Source: Dactylosporangium sucinum (GTDB taxonomy: Bacteria; Actinomycetota; Actinomycetes; Mycobacteriales; Micromonosporaceae). From it: a DNA stretch of 64,000 bases. Where the stretch lies: assembly GCF_014647515.1 (NCBI RefSeq), contig NZ_BMPI01000060.1, positions 1 to 64,000 on the forward strand. Reading direction: 5' to 3'. This document shows, in pieces, positions 47,430-55,282 of this stretch. Made by a program: the position numbers and the translations under genes. The notes under the pieces are model-generated. The model was not told where the DNA came from. It saw only the letters and a program-made list of their open reading frames with translations, and did not search any database. Position 1 is the stretch's first letter. Every line of letters starts with the position of its first letter.

Positions 47430-50400
47430 ATGCCACACCCCCGCTGGAGATCCAGACTGGCACTCGCGTTGACGACCGTCCTCACCGGATCCCTCGCGGC
47501 CGTGACGCTGACCGCCACTTCGGCGTCCGCGGCCCAGACCATCGGCTACCCCACGTTCAGCGGGCCCGCCGTCCCGCAGCCGCCCGTGGGGCTCAGCACG
47601 GGCAACACCATGCAGGCGATCTACGACGCGGAGGCCGGGGGCACCGACTTCTGGATGGACCGGCTGCTCGCCCGGCCCGGCAACGACCCGGCGGGCACCT
47701 GGCTGATGAGCCGCGGGCGTGCGCTGTTCATGAAGACGCACACACCCGGCACGCTCGGCTTCGCCGGCCAGGTCGCCTACTGGGAGAGCATCAGCAACGC
47801 GAACGCCTTCACGGTCACGGCGTCGCCCGGCACGTTCACCGAGCAGGTGAGCTCCCGCTGGCAGGCGCCGAGTCACTGGAAGAGCGTGCACACCAGCGGC
47901 AGCATCCGCATCGACCAGACGAAGTTCATCACCAACAACAACGTGGCGGTCGCCAACCTGGCGATCACCAACAGCGGCAGCTCGTCCGCGACCATCACGC
48001 TGCGGGCGACGTCGCCCTACGCGACCAGCGGCAGCGGCAACGAGCTGACCGGCCAGGTCAACGTCAAGAACAACCTCACCACGCTGTACCCCCGGCTGTC
48101 CGGCGACGGCTTCACGGTCAGCAGCGGCGGGCTGAACCGGTCGGTGACGGTCGCGGCCGGCGCCACGGTCACCACCAAGGTGCTCATGGGCTTCGTCGCC
48201 AACGAGATCCCGGCGTCGCTGACCGAGTACAACACGTACAAGGGCTACACGGCCTCCACCGCGTTCGCCACCCACGTGCGCGACTACAACCGCTGGTGGG
48301 CGCAGAACGTGCCCTACCTGGACGTCCCCGAGCCGGCCATCAAGAAGGAGATCTACTACCGCTGGTGGCTCATGCGGTTCAACTTCCTCGACGCCGACAT
48401 CCCCGGTCAGGACTTCCAGTTCCCGATCCCGGTCGAGGGGGCGCTGGGCTACAACAACGCCATCGTGCTCACCCAGCCGATGCACATCGACGACCTGAAG
48501 TACCTGCGCAACCCGGCCCTGTCCTACGGCTCGTGGGTGTCGGCCGGCCAGGTGTCGAAGGGCGGCCGGTTCATGGACAACCCGGGTGACCCGGAGAACT
48601 GGTCGAACAGCTACACCCAGTACATCGCCGAGGCGGCCTGGCGCAGCTACCAGATCCACGGCGGCCAGCCGGCGATCGCGGCCAACCTGGCCAAGTACGC
48701 CGAGGGCGACGCGAAGGGCCAGCTCGCGTACTACGACCACAACAACAACGGCCTCATCGAGTACGACTGGGGCGCGCTCACCGGCAACGACGCCGACGCC
48801 GTGTCGTTCCACTGGCGCTCCGGCAACCTCGACCGGGCCGAGTCCGCCTACGTCTACAGCGGCGCCCTGGCCGCGGCCCAGGCGTACACGGCGATCGGCA
48901 ACACCACCAAGGCCGCCGAGATGCAGGCGATCGCGGACCGGGTCCGCAACGGCATCGTGACGTACCTCTGGGACTCGACGAACAAGCTCATCGAGCACCG
49001 GCACGTCGGCACGAACACGCTCGTGCCCTGGAAAGAGATCAACAACTACTACCCGTTCTCGGTCGGCGCGATGCCCAACACCGACGAGTACAAGCAGGCG
49101 CTGCGCCTGTTCGCCGACCCGGCCGAGTACCCGATCTTCCCGTTCTTCACCGCCAACCAGAAGGACAAGGCGGCGGCCGCCGCGGCCGGCCAGCCCGGCA
49201 GCAACAACTTCTCGACCATCAACTCCACCGTGCAGTTCCGGCTCTACTCGTCGGTGCTGCGCAACTATCCGAACCAGTGGATGACGGTCGAGGACTACAA
49301 GAAGCTGCTGTACTGGAACGCCTGGGCGCAGTACATCGGCGGCAACACCCAGTGGCCCGACGCGAACGAGTTCTGGGCCGACTGGAACGCCGGCACGAAG
49401 ACGATCGACTACCGGTCCTGGATCCACCACAACATCCTCGGCAGCAACAACTGGACCGTCATCGAGGACGTGATGGGCCTGCGGCCGCGCAGCGACAAGC
49501 TGGTCGAGCTCAGCCCGCTGAACATCGGCTGGCCGAACTTCGCGGCCAACAACCTGCGGTACCGCAACGCCGACCTGAGCATCGTCTGGGACGACCCGGC
49601 CGACGGCGTGGTGAAGTACAGCGGCATCCCGCAGGGCTACTCGATCTTCATCAACGGCACCCGGGTCGCCACCATCGACCGCCTGGCGCCGATGACGTGG
49701 AACCCCGACACCGGTGCGGTCACGACGAGCGCGACCGTGCAGTTCAGCGCGGCCTACTCGGGCCTGCAGTCGCCGACCCAGGTGACGCAGAACAGCACCC
49801 AGATGGTCGACATGTTCAACAAGGCCGGCGTCGACCTCACCGCGAACCTCACCAACTACGCGCAGGGGGTGTCCACGACGGCGTCCTACACCGCCTCCGG
49901 CACCGCCGGCGCCAACGCGGTCGACGGGTTCCCGATCAACGAGCCGATCTGGGGCACCTACGGCTCGCCGAACGCCACCGACTGGCTGGAGCTCAACCTC
50001 GGCCAGGCGCGGACGGTCGACGAGGTCCGGCTGTGGTTCCGCAACGACCGGGCCACCAACCGGTACCGCCAGCCCAGCTCGTACCAGGTCCAGTACTACA
50101 ACGGCAGCGCCTGGGTGAACGCGGCGTCGCAGGTCAAGACGCCGTCCAGCCCGCAGGCCAACTACAACGTGGTCCGGTTCACCGCGGTCAACACGACCCG
50201 GCTGCGGGTGCAGGTCACCCACGCCTCCGGGTTCAAGACCGGCCTCACCGAGGTGAAGGTGTACAACCGCGGCGGCACCAGCGAGCCACCGCCGACCGGC
50301 GGCGGGAACCTCGCCACGAGCGCCACGCCGTCCGCGTCGTACACCTCGTCGTGGGAGTCCGTGGCGGCGCTCAACGACGGCATCGACCCGCCGTCGTCGA

Positions 50401-50726
50401 ACGACACGGTCAACCCGAGGTGGGGGACCTGGCCCAACACCGGCGAGCAGTGGGCGCTGCTGACCTGGTCGTCCGCGCAGACGCTGAGCAGCGCCGACGT
50501 GTACTTCTTCGACGACAACGGCGGCGTGCGGCTGCCGGCGTCGTGGAAGCTGCAGTACTGGAACGGCACCGCCTACGTCGACGTGGCCGGATCCTCCGGG
50601 TATCCGACGGTGATCAACCAGTACAACCACGTCACCTTCACCCCCGTGAGCACCACAAGGCTGCGGGTCCTGCTGCAGAGCGGAACGCAGTCCGTCGGGC
50701 TCCTCGAAGTGAAGGCGTTCGGGTAG
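47430..50726 (+). CDS. Large secreted (alpha/alpha)6-barrel glycoside hydrolase with discoidin-like modules
   Basis: 1098 residues with AGGAGGTGA at the ribosome site. The signal peptide ends near residue 34 (TSASA). A beta-sandwich N-domain (about 35-290) precedes an (alpha/alpha)6 barrel (about 290-690: YYRWWLMRFNFLDADIPGQDF, YNNAIVLTQPMHIDDLKYL, LIEYDWGALTGNDADAVSFHW, ITNNN-type linkers). Two C-terminal F5/8-type (discoidin-like) modules follow (about 805-940 and 955-1098). The barrel resembles MGH1-like and GH142-type hydrolases. Between two GH127-related genes it probably cuts L-arabinofuranosyl or similar side chains outside the cell. The exact GH family is not certain. Confidence 0.8.
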   Translation: MPHPRWRSRLALALTTVLTGSLAAVTLTATSASAAQTIGYPTFSGPAVPQPPVGLSTGNTMQAIYDAEAGGTDFWMDRLLARPGNDPAGTWLMSRGRALFMKTHTPGTLGFAGQVAYWESISNANAFTVTASPGTFTEQVSSRWQAPSHWKSVHTSGSIRIDQTKFITNNNVAVANLAITNSGSSSATITLRATSPYATSGSGNELTGQVNVKNNLTTLYPRLSGDGFTVSSGGLNRSVTVAAGATVTTKVLMGFVANEIPASLTEYNTYKGYTASTAFATHVRDYNRWWAQNVPYLDVPEPAIKKEIYYRWWLMRFNFLDADIPGQDFQFPIPVEGALGYNNAIVLTQPMHIDDLKYLRNPALSYGSWVSAGQVSKGGRFMDNPGDPENWSNSYTQYIAEAAWRSYQIHGGQPAIAANLAKYAEGDAKGQLAYYDHNNNGLIEYDWGALTGNDADAVSFHWRSGNLDRAESAYVYSGALAAAQAYTAIGNTTKAAEMQAIADRVRNGIVTYLWDSTNKLIEHRHVGTNTLVPWKEINNYYPFSVGAMPNTDEYKQALRLFADPAEYPIFPFFTANQKDKAAAAAAGQPGSNNFSTINSTVQFRLYSSVLRNYPNQWMTVEDYKKLLYWNAWAQYIGGNTQWPDANEFWADWNAGTKTIDYRSWIHHNILGSNNWTVIEDVMGLRPRSDKLVELSPLNIGWPNFAANNLRYRNADLSIVWDDPADGVVKYSGIPQGYSIFINGTRVATIDRLAPMTWNPDTGAVTTSATVQFSAAYSGLQSPTQVTQNSTQMVDMFNKAGVDLTANLTNYAQGVSTTASYTASGTAGANAVDGFPINEPIWGTYGSPNATDWLELNLGQARTVDEVRLWFRNDRATNRYRQPSSYQVQYYNGSAWVNAASQVKTPSSPQANYNVVRFTAVNTTRLRVQVTHASGFKTGLTEVKVYNRGGTSEPPPTGGGNLATSATPSASYTSSWESVAALNDGIDPPSSNDTVNPRWGTWPNTGEQWALLTWSSAQTLSSADVYFFDDNGGVRLPASWKLQYWNGTAYVDVAGSSGYPTVINQYNHVTFTPVSTTRLRVLLQSGTQSVGLLEVKAFG

Positions 50727-50730
50727 CGCG

Positions 50731-51750
50731 ATGACGGAGGTGCGGAGGCCGCCGGCGATGCGGGACGTCGCCCACCTCGCCGGGGTCTCCCACCAGACCG
50801 TGTCGCGGGTGGTCAACGACCACCCCAACGTGCGGTCAGAGACCCGGGAACGGGTCCTGGCGGCGATGCGGAAGCTGGACTACCAGCCCAACGCCGCCGC
50901 CAGGACCCTGGCGACCAACCGGTCCCAGACGATCGGGCTGGTCACCTTCGACACGACCCTGTTCGGGCCGTCCTTCATGGTTCACGCCATCGAGCGGGCG
51001 GCCCGGGAGGCCGGCTTCTTCGTCAGCATCGCGAGCGCCCGGGAGCTGGACGTGGCATCGGTACGGGAGGCGATCCGCCGCCTGCGCGAGCAGTCGGTCG
51101 AGGGCATCGTCACGCTCGCGCCGGTCGCGGCCGCCTGGACGGCGCTCGGCCAGGTCCCCCTCGACGTCCCGATCGTCGCCGTCGGCATCGACGGCGACAG
51201 CCATCCGGAGGTGCCGATGGTCGCGGTCGACAACGCCGCCGGCGCCGCCCTGGCCACCCGCCACCTGATCGAGCTCGGCCACCCCACCGTGTACCACGTC
51301 GCCGGCCCGGCCGACTGGCCCGAGGCGCGCGAGCGGGAGGCCGGCTGGCGGGCGGCGCTGGAGGACGCCGGCCGGCCGGTGCCGGCGCCGCTGCCGGGCG
51401 ACTGGAGCGCGCAGTCCGGGCACGCCGCCGGCCTGCGCCTGGCCGCCGACCCGTCGGTCACCGCGGTGTTCTGCGGCAACGACCAGATGGCGATCGGCAT
51501 GCTGCGGGCGCTGCACGAGGCCGGCCGGACCGTGCCGCGGGACGTCAGCGTGGTCGGCTTCGACGACGTGCCCGAGGCGCCGTACCTGCAACCCCCGCTC
51601 ACCACCGTCCGGCAGGACTTCGCCGAGCTCGGTCGCGACAGCCTGAACCTGCTGGTCACCCAGATCTCGACGGGCGTGCGCCGCACCGGTCAGCACCGGT
51701 CGGCACCCAGCCTCGTCGTGCGCCACAGCACCAAAGCCCTTGCGCAATGA
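50731..51750 (+). CDS. LacI-family regulator of the sugar transporter
   Basis: 339 residues. The helix-turn-helix is AMRDVAHLAGVSHQTVSRVVND (about 9-30), then YQPNAAARTLATNRSQTIGLV (hinge) and the effector domain ending VSVVGFDDVPEAPYLQPPLTTV. It starts four bases after the large hydrolase and its stop overlaps the dyad TGAGAACGCTCA that precedes the binding-protein gene, so it probably represses the transporter genes. Confidence 0.93.
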   Translation: MTEVRRPPAMRDVAHLAGVSHQTVSRVVNDHPNVRSETRERVLAAMRKLDYQPNAAARTLATNRSQTIGLVTFDTTLFGPSFMVHAIERAAREAGFFVSIASARELDVASVREAIRRLREQSVEGIVTLAPVAAAWTALGQVPLDVPIVAVGIDGDSHPEVPMVAVDNAAGAALATRHLIELGHPTVYHVAGPADWPEAREREAGWRAALEDAGRPVPAPLPGDWSAQSGHAAGLRLAADPSVTAVFCGNDQMAIGMLRALHEAGRTVPRDVSVVGFDDVPEAPYLQPPLTTVRQDFAELGRDSLNLLVTQISTGVRRTGQHRSAPSLVVRHSTKALAQ

Positions 51751-51759
51751 GAACGCTCA
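51748..51759. promoter_or_regulatory. LacI-type operator before the transporter genes
   Basis: TGAG-AACG-CTCA overlaps the regulator stop and lies 37 bases from the binding-protein start. It resembles the TGTGAACGCTCACA sites bound by actinomycete sugar repressors. Confidence 0.6.
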
Positions 51760-51795
51760 CAAGCATCGTGTGTCATCTGGGAAGGGAAGAGGACC

Positions 51796-53058
51796 TTGAA
51801 ACGCTGGATCGGTAGCACTGTCGCTGCCTTACTCGTCGTGAGTGCTGCGGCCTGCGGCGACGACACCCCATCGACGTCCGCGTCACCGGACAGTGGCGCC
51901 ACCATCACGCTCTGGACGCGGGCCGCCACCGAGTCCATCTCGAAGGCGTACGCCACCGCCTACAACGCCACGCACAAGAACAAGGTGGAGGTCACGGCGT
52001 ACCCCAACGAGGAGTACCCGGCCAAGCTCGCCTCCGCCGCCGGCGCCAAGGCGCTGCCCGACCTGTTCGCCTCCGACGTCGTGTTCGCACCCCAGTACGC
52101 GTCGCAGGGCCTCTGGCTGGACATCACCGACAAGTTCGGCGCCCTCCCCGTCAAGGACAAGGTGGCCCCCGCCCACGTCCGCAACGGCACCTGGAAGGGC
52201 AAGAACTACGCCGTGCCGCACACGATCGACATGTCGGTCATGCTGTACAACAAGGACCTGTTCAAGCAGGCCGGCCTCGATCCGGAGAAGGCGCCGACCA
52301 ACCTGACCGAGTTCGCCGACGCGGCCCGCGCGGTCGACAAGCTCGGCGGCGACATCAACGGCACGTACTTCGGCGGCAACTGCGGCGGCTGCAACGTCTT
52401 CACCCTGTGGCCGTCGGTCTGGGCGGCGGGCGGTGACGTCATGAACGAGGACGGCACCGAGAGCAAGGTCAACGGCAAGGAGATGTCGGAGGTCTTCGCG
52501 CTGTACCGCAAGCTCTACGAGGAGGGCGTCGCGGCCCCGGCGTCGAAGGACGAGGCCGGACCGACCTGGCTCGGCGCGCTGCAGAGCGGCAAGATCGGCA
52601 TCGCACCGGCCCCGTCGGCCTGGCTCGGCCTCATCGAGGAGAAGGCCACCTTCAAGCTCGGTGTGGCCCCGATCAGCGGCATGACCGGCGGCGAGTCCAC
52701 GTTCGTCGGCGGCGACGCGATCGGCATCGGCGCGACCAGCAAGCACTCGGCCGAGGCCTGGGACTTCCTGGCCTGGACCCTCGGCGACGAGGCCCAGGTC
52801 GAGGTCGTGGCCAAGGGCAAGGGCGTCCCGGTGCGCACCGACCTGGCCGAGAACAAGTACTCCTCGTCCGACCCGCGCGTGGTGAAGATCAACAGCCTGA
52901 TGGGCAAGGGCAAGACGCCCTACGCGAAGAACTTCAACGCCACGTACAACGACCCGCAGAGCCCCTGGGTCACCGCCTTCCGCGGCGCCCTGTTCGGCGA
53001 CGCCAAGAAGTCCCTGGACGACGGCGCCACGGCGCTGACGGCGTCCCTGAAGAAGTAA
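51796..53058 (+). CDS. ABC transporter sugar-binding lipoprotein
   Basis: 420 residues from a TTG with GAAGAGG 3 bases upstream. The signal ends VSAAAC with Cys20 as the lipid anchor. Family-1 extracellular binding-protein features: TLWTRAATESISKAYATAYN near the start, WAAGGDVMNEDGTESKVNG and the C-terminal FRGALFGDAKKSLDDGATAL. It binds the oligosaccharide taken up for the cytoplasmic GH127. Terminator-like hairpins separate it from the permeases. Confidence 0.94.
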   Translation: MKRWIGSTVAALLVVSAAACGDDTPSTSASPDSGATITLWTRAATESISKAYATAYNATHKNKVEVTAYPNEEYPAKLASAAGAKALPDLFASDVVFAPQYASQGLWLDITDKFGALPVKDKVAPAHVRNGTWKGKNYAVPHTIDMSVMLYNKDLFKQAGLDPEKAPTNLTEFADAARAVDKLGGDINGTYFGGNCGGCNVFTLWPSVWAAGGDVMNEDGTESKVNGKEMSEVFALYRKLYEEGVAAPASKDEAGPTWLGALQSGKIGIAPAPSAWLGLIEEKATFKLGVAPISGMTGGESTFVGGDAIGIGATSKHSAEAWDFLAWTLGDEAQVEVVAKGKGVPVRTDLAENKYSSSDPRVVKINSLMGKGKTPYAKNFNATYNDPQSPWVTAFRGALFGDAKKSLDDGATALTASLKK

Positions 53059-53066
53059 CCGCGTTC

Positions 53067-53095
53067 GGCCCGCCCCCGCCGTCCGGGGGCGGGCC
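53067..53095. terminator. 12-bp GC hairpin after the binding-protein gene
   Basis: GGCCCGCCCCCG (53067-53078) pairs perfectly with CGGGGGCGGGCC (53084-53095) around a CCGTC loop, nine bases after the stop. Inside an operon it would cut down read-through, giving more binding protein than permease. Confidence 0.75.
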
Positions 53096-53110
53096 CCGAG
53101 CCGAACCGCG

Positions 53111-53185
53111 CGCGATCTTGGAGTTGTGGTCCCGAACTTACGTTGATATATCCGATATTTCGGCGATCACAACTCCAAGATCGCG
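53111..53185. repeat. Long intergenic palindrome, family A copy 2
   Basis: 21-bp arms (53111-53131 and 53165-53185), with one G-T pair and the core GATCTTGGAGTTGTGG; the centre pairs again (CCGAA 53132-53136 with TTCGG 53159-53163). It lies between the binding-protein and permease genes, adding to the hairpin at 53067. Confidence 0.85.
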
Positions 53186-53223
53186 GGGGAGGGAGGGGCG
53201 GGTGCGCCACCGACCACCACGGT

Positions 53224-53354
53224 GCTCGCCCCGCTCGGGGCGGGCCTCCCGACCGCAGCGCTCGCCCCGCTCGGGGCGGGCCTCCCGACCGCAGCGCTCG
53301 CCCCGCTCGGGGCGGGCCTCCCGACCGCAGCGCTCGCCCCACCCGGGGCGGGCC
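53224..53354. repeat. Tandem repeat, 36 bp x 3.6, each unit a hairpin
   Basis: Three copies of a 36-bp unit starting GCTCGCCCCGCTCGGGGCGG at 53224, 53260 and 53296, with a partial fourth to 53354. Each contains CGCCCCG-CT-CGGGGCG, a strong stem. The unit length keeps an open frame (TAALAPLGAGLP repeated) into the permease, but the ribosome site favours the ATG at 53408. Confidence 0.85.
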
Positions 53355-53407
53355 AACCACCGGAGCAACCGCCCCCGCCAGGGAGCGAGCCCCCGACCGG
53401 AGCGAAG

Positions 53408-54334
53408 ATGACCTTGCTGGCCCCCGCCAAGCCGCCCGCTGTCACGGCGGCACCCGCCCGGAGACGCCGCGACACGAGACGGTGGATCGGTGCCCTCTAC
53501 GCCGCTCCGACGGCGTTCGTGGTCGGCATGTTCTTCGTCGTCCCGCTGGGCCTCGTGGCCTGGATGTCGCTGCACCACTGGCCGCTGCTCGGCCCGCCCG
53601 AGCTGAACGCGCCCGAGAACTACGCCGCCCTCTCCGACGACGACCTGCTCGGGACGGCCGCGTGGTTCACCCTGAAGTACACCGTCGTCGTCACGGTCCT
53701 GTTGTTCGCGCTCTCATTCGGCCTCGCGCTCATCGTGCAGCACCGCTCCCGCGGCGTGGGCCTGCTGCGCACCGCGTACTTCCTGCCCGCCGCGGTCGGC
53801 TTCGCGAGCGCCTCGCTGCTGTTCCTCGGCATGCTCAGCGACGAGATCGGCCCGGTCAACCGGATCCTGGAGGCGGTCGGCCTGCTCGACGGCTACGTCT
53901 CGTGGACCAGCGGCAGCCCGAACACGGCGCTGGGCTCCGCCGTCGGCCTCGTGCTGTGGCGCTTCGCCGGGTTCAACATGCTGATCCTGCTCACCGGCCT
54001 GCAGGCGATCCCGGTCGAGGTCTACGAGGCCGCCCGCCTCGACGGCGCCACCGCCTGGCAGATCTTCCGGCGCATCACGGTGCCGCTCATGCGCACCACG
54101 ATCGCTCTCGTGCTGACCCTCATGGTCACCGGCTCGCTGCTCGCCTTCGACCAGTTCTGGATCCTCACCCGCGGCGGGCCCGACAACAGCACCACCTCGC
54201 TCGTCATGGTCATCTACCGCGAGGCGTTCATCGAGCTCGACCTGGGCTCGGCCGCCGCCATCTCCGTGGTGCTGCTCGGCGTCCTCATCGTCTTCAACGT
54301 GGTGCAGCTCGGCATGCTCCGCAGGAAGGGCTGA
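53408..54334 (+). CDS. Sugar ABC transporter permease (MalF type)
   Basis: 308 residues from ATG 53408 with GGAG upstream. After a short Pro/Ala/Arg-rich tail it has six membrane segments (ALYAAPTAFVVGMFFVVPLG is the first) and the EAA loop YEAARLDGATAWQIFRRITVPL. Forms the importer with the next permease. The frame is open further upstream through the 36-bp repeats, but those repeats do not look like part of the protein. Confidence 0.93.
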   Translation: MTLLAPAKPPAVTAAPARRRRDTRRWIGALYAAPTAFVVGMFFVVPLGLVAWMSLHHWPLLGPPELNAPENYAALSDDDLLGTAAWFTLKYTVVVTVLLFALSFGLALIVQHRSRGVGLLRTAYFLPAAVGFASASLLFLGMLSDEIGPVNRILEAVGLLDGYVSWTSGSPNTALGSAVGLVLWRFAGFNMLILLTGLQAIPVEVYEAARLDGATAWQIFRRITVPLMRTTIALVLTLMVTGSLLAFDQFWILTRGGPDNSTTSLVMVIYREAFIELDLGSAAAISVVLLGVLIVFNVVQLGMLRRKG

Positions 54335-54335
54335 C

Positions 54336-55115
54336 ATGAAGAAGCTCACCGCGGCGGCGCTCGCCATCCTGTTCCTGTTCCCGCTGCTGTGGAGCGCCTG
54401 GGCGTCGTTCCGCACCCCCACGGGCTTCGGCCTGGAGAACTACTCGCGGCTGTTCACGTCCGACAACGGCATCCGCTTCGAGCACGTGTTCAACAGCGTC
54501 GCCGTCTCGGTGCTCACCGTCGGCGGCACGCTGGTCGTCGCCACCCTGGGCGGCTACGCGTTCGGCCGCTTCCAGTTCCCCGGCAAGAACGCGCTGTTCC
54601 TGCTGACCCTGGCGATCCTCATGGTGCCCTACGCGACGATTCTCATCGCGCTGTACGTGCTGCTGGGCTGGATCGGCCTGGAGGACTCCCTCGTCGGGCT
54701 CAGCGCCGTGCTCATCATGTTCCAGCTGCCGTTCTCCATCTTCATGATGCGCAACTCGTTCGAGGCCATCCCGAAGGAGCTGGAGGAGCAGGCGCTCATC
54801 GACGGCTGCTCCAGCTTCGGCATCCTGACCCGGGTGATGCTGCACGCCGTGCGGCCCGGCCTGGTCACGGTCGGCCTGTTCGCGTTCCTGACCTCGTGGA
54901 GCGAGTTCTTCGCCCCGCTCATCCTGCTCAACTCGACCGACAAGTTCACCATGATGCTCGCCGTGGTGAACATGCGCACCGCCTCGTTCGGCGCCATCGA
55001 CTACGCCGCGCTGGAGGCCGGCGTGACGTTCATGGCGGTGCCCTGCCTGCTGCTGTTCCTGTTCCTGCAGCGCAGCTACGTCCGCGGCTTCATGTCAGGC
55101 GCCCTGCGCGGCTGA
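54336..55115 (+). CDS. Sugar ABC transporter permease (MalG type)
   Basis: 259 residues, two bases after the first permease. Six membrane segments (LTAAALAILFLFPLLWSAW first) and the EAA loop LEEQALIDGCSSFGILTRVML. Slightly shorter than usual at the N-terminus, which has almost no cytoplasmic tail. No ATPase is nearby, so a shared MsiK-type ATPase is expected. Confidence 0.93.
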   Translation: MKKLTAAALAILFLFPLLWSAWASFRTPTGFGLENYSRLFTSDNGIRFEHVFNSVAVSVLTVGGTLVVATLGGYAFGRFQFPGKNALFLLTLAILMVPYATILIALYVLLGWIGLEDSLVGLSAVLIMFQLPFSIFMMRNSFEAIPKELEEQALIDGCSSFGILTRVMLHAVRPGLVTVGLFAFLTSWSEFFAPLILLNSTDKFTMMLAVVNMRTASFGAIDYAALEAGVTFMAVPCLLLFLFLQRSYVRGFMSGALRG

Positions 55116-55133
55116 CGCCGCCCCTCGCGCGTT

Positions 55134-55203
55134 GATCTTGCACTTGTGGTGCCAGGACACGCCGTCGATGTCCGGGTTTGTCAGGCACCACAACTGCAAG
55201 ATC
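55134..55203. repeat. Long intergenic palindrome, family A copy 3
   Basis: 20-bp arms (55134-55153 and 55184-55203) with one mismatch, core GATCTTGCACTTGTGG. The 30-base centre has a partial AGGACA / TGTC pairing. It separates the transporter genes from the secreted GH127-type gene. Confidence 0.85.
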
Positions 55204-55282
55204 GGCGCGGAGTGAACACGGCACGGACCGGGCCGCCCATCGACGGGCGGTCCGGGGACACCCCTTTGCCCAGGGAGGAACC

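Noticed and set aside
47415..50828. A 1137-codon minus-strand frame opposite the large secreted hydrolase
   Set aside because: Its Val/Arg/Gly-rich, low-complexity sequence has no domain, and the plus strand has a signal peptide, ribosome site and clear modules. It is an artefact of GC-rich codon use.
53224..53354. CRISPR-like array
   Set aside because: Direct 36-bp units with no unique spacers and no cas genes; a tandem repeat.
53222..53407. N-terminal extension of the permease encoded by the 36-bp repeats
   Set aside because: The frame is open, but the ribosome site and normal permease start are at 53408, and the repeat sequence is Pro/Ala-rich with no membrane-protein character.
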